Part shown: positions 14,234 through 14,329 of the stretch, in pieces
How the letters are laid out: each line of letters begins with the position of its first letter
How positions within the stretch are numbered: the stretch's first letter is position 1
Assembly (NCBI GenBank): GCA_048054495.1
Contig: JBGMQN010000067.1
Coordinates: 1-14,329, forward strand
Length of the DNA: 14,329 nucleotides
Source: JADFRG01 sp048054495
Lineage (GTDB): Bacteria > Chloroflexota > Anaerolineae > Anaerolineales > E44-bin32
Direction: 5' to 3'
Position numbers and translations under genes: made by a program
The notes under the pieces: model-generated
Told to the model about the DNA's origin: nothing
Seen by the model: only the letters and a program-made list of their open reading frames with translations
Database searches by the model: none

Positions 14234-14329
14234 CAGTCTTGCCTCTGCCCACTCTCGGTCGAATCATTCCCCAAAGAAAAGCGGCCCCCCAGCCAATGTG
14301 CATTACCGCTAAAGCAGCCGGAATCCCAA
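14220..14329 (-). CDS. C-terminal end of a probable membrane-associated GT2 glycosyltransferase (ExoA-like)
   Basis: On the minus strand a frame is open from the window edge (first full codon 14327-14325) to TAA at 14222-14220, giving 35 residues. It ends with a hydrophobic segment GIPAALAVMHIGWGAAFLWG followed by a basic, hydrophilic tail (IRPRVGRGKTDGQG). The H-x-x-W/Y-G-x-x-F-L-x-G pattern followed by a charged tail is what I recall for the last membrane helix of ExoA-like GT2 glycosyltransferases in exopolysaccharide loci. The frame overlaps the start of the priming transferase gene by 14 bases, in line with the overlaps elsewhere in the operon. The other two minus frames here either stop early or give no recognisable sequence. 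Only a tail is seen, so the family is tentative. Confidence 0.55.
   Translation of the reverse strand, partial: GIPAALAVMHIGWGAAFLWGMIRPRVGRGKTDGQG

Noticed and set aside
1..14329. CRISPR arrays, tRNA or rRNA genes, insertion sequences, integrases
   Set aside because: No regularly spaced repeats, no recognisable RNA genes, no transposase or integrase motifs, and no long terminal inverted repeats were seen on reading both strands.

Overview
The window is a 14.3 kb piece of a bacterial chromosome with moderately high GC. It is packed with glycan-building genes: membrane glycosyltransferases, nucleotide-sugar enzymes and a lipid-carrier priming transferase. A lipoprotein signal with a lipobox, many GTG/TTG starts, and GTGA stop/start overlaps point to a bacterium. 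The M42 peptidase and the form of the membrane-anchored dehydratase would suit Chloroflexota or a high-GC Gram-positive lineage. That is only a guess; no rRNA or other marker is present.

Left, plus strand (1-9978): the end of an M42 aminopeptidase, then a tight run of genes. These are a GT-C-like membrane protein, a UDP-sulfoquinovose synthase homologue (SQD1/SqdB), a protein fusing a DUF2304-like membrane part to a GT2 glycosyltransferase, a second GT-C-like membrane protein, a possible 62-residue peptide, a SAM-dependent methyltransferase, a UshA/5'-nucleotidase-like lipoprotein, and a DUF6056-like polytopic membrane protein. Most of these genes overlap or lie within 2 bases of each other, so they are probably co-transcribed. 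The only real gaps are about 180 bases (5924-6101, holding the doubtful small ORF) and about 90 bases (8410-8499).

Right, minus strand (14329-9991, read leftwards): the tail of a probable GT2 membrane glycosyltransferase, a polyprenyl-phosphate glycosylphosphotransferase, a GalE-like NDP-sugar 4-epimerase, and a long CapD/WbpM-like NDP-sugar 4,6-dehydratase. These also overlap and form one operon entering from the right. The two operons converge, with only 12 bases between their stop codons.

Proposed logic (inference): the minus operon starts glycan assembly, loading the first sugar onto undecaprenyl phosphate and making modified or 4-epimerised UDP-sugars. The plus operon supplies a rare sulfonated sugar donor (UDP-sulfoquinovose), a polyprenyl-phosphate sugar-type GT2, and membrane GT-C enzymes that could move lipid-linked sugars onto the glycan outside the membrane. 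The main point of interest is the SQD1 homologue inside a glycan locus with no sulfolipid transferase in view, next to an unusual DUF2304-GT2 fusion. This raises the possibility of a sulfoquinovose-bearing surface glycan rather than the usual sulfolipid.
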